Assembly: GCA_013813615.1 (NCBI GenBank)
Contig: JACCRJ010000607.1
Location: 1-6,836 of the forward strand
Length of the DNA: 6,836 bases
Reading direction: 5' to 3'
DNA from: Lautropia sp.
GTDB lineage: Bacteria > Pseudomonadota > Gammaproteobacteria > Burkholderiales > Burkholderiaceae_E
A program made the position numbers and the translations under genes. Shown here one piece after another: positions 6,781 through 6,836 of this stretch. The notes below the pieces were generated by a model. That model searched no databases and was not told where the DNA came from. It saw only the letters and a program-made list of their open reading frames with translations. Position 1 is the first letter of the stretch, and each line of letters starts with the position of its first letter.

Positions 6781-6836
6781 GCTCCCGCTCTCGTGTCGCC
6801 ACGTCGTGCGCGAGACAAAGGTCTTCCCAGCTCTTG
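6770..6836 (-). CDS. Possible C-terminal tail of a convergent gene (partial, unidentified)
   Basis: On the minus strand one frame runs open from the window edge to a TGA at 6770-6772 and would encode 21 residues, starting KSWEDLCLAHDV and ending ERELRA. About 15 of 21 codons end in G or C, higher than in the frame beside it, and the peptide looks like an ordinary soluble protein end. If real, it would overlap the last 11 bases of lplT tail to tail. I do not recognise the family. The stretch is too short to rule out chance, and the DNA to the right is needed. Confidence 0.3.
   Translation of the reverse strand, partial: KSWEDLCLAHDVATRERELRA

Overview
The window is GC-rich (roughly two-thirds G+C by eye) bacterial chromosomal DNA with tightly packed genes. 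The gene content suggests a Gram-negative proteobacterium that makes hopanoids. The lplT / alr-radA arrangement and the protein sequences suggest a betaproteobacterium, possibly of Rhodocyclales/Accumulibacter type. That placement is inferred from familiarity with these families and was not tested by a search. No mobile element, tRNA, rRNA, CRISPR array or phage gene is visible.

Left block (1-2635, plus strand): the 3' end of hpnC, then complete hpnD and hpnE. Together these form the three-enzyme squalene module: HpnD makes presqualene diphosphate from farnesyl diphosphate, HpnC converts it to hydroxysqualene, and HpnE reduces that to squalene, the precursor of hopanoids. Both internal junctions are TGATG, where the stop and the next start share one base, so the genes are almost certainly one translationally coupled transcript. 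A 59-base gap (2636-2694) with two short inverted repeats separates this block from the next, which converges on it.

Middle block (2695-5174, minus strand): alr (alanine racemase, D-alanine for peptidoglycan) followed by radA (branch-migration ATPase of recombinational repair), joined by an ATGA overlap. A divergent gap of about 319 bases (5175-5493) contains small GC-rich dyads, AT-rich -10-like hexamers and no convincing gene.

Right block (5494-6780, plus strand): lplT, a major-facilitator lysophospholipid flippase of the inner membrane. In the last 67 bases a minus-strand frame could be the tail of a further convergent gene, but it is too short to identify.

Most of the window is envelope metabolism (hopanoid precursor, D-alanine, lysophospholipid recycling) plus one DNA-repair gene. 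All five complete genes look intact, with their family motifs present. I see no new system here. The points most worth checking are a seven-C run at the end of hpnD that could allow an HpnD-HpnE fusion by -1 slippage, repeated GCCCG/CGGGC dyads in the divergent gap, and the possible gene tail at the right edge.
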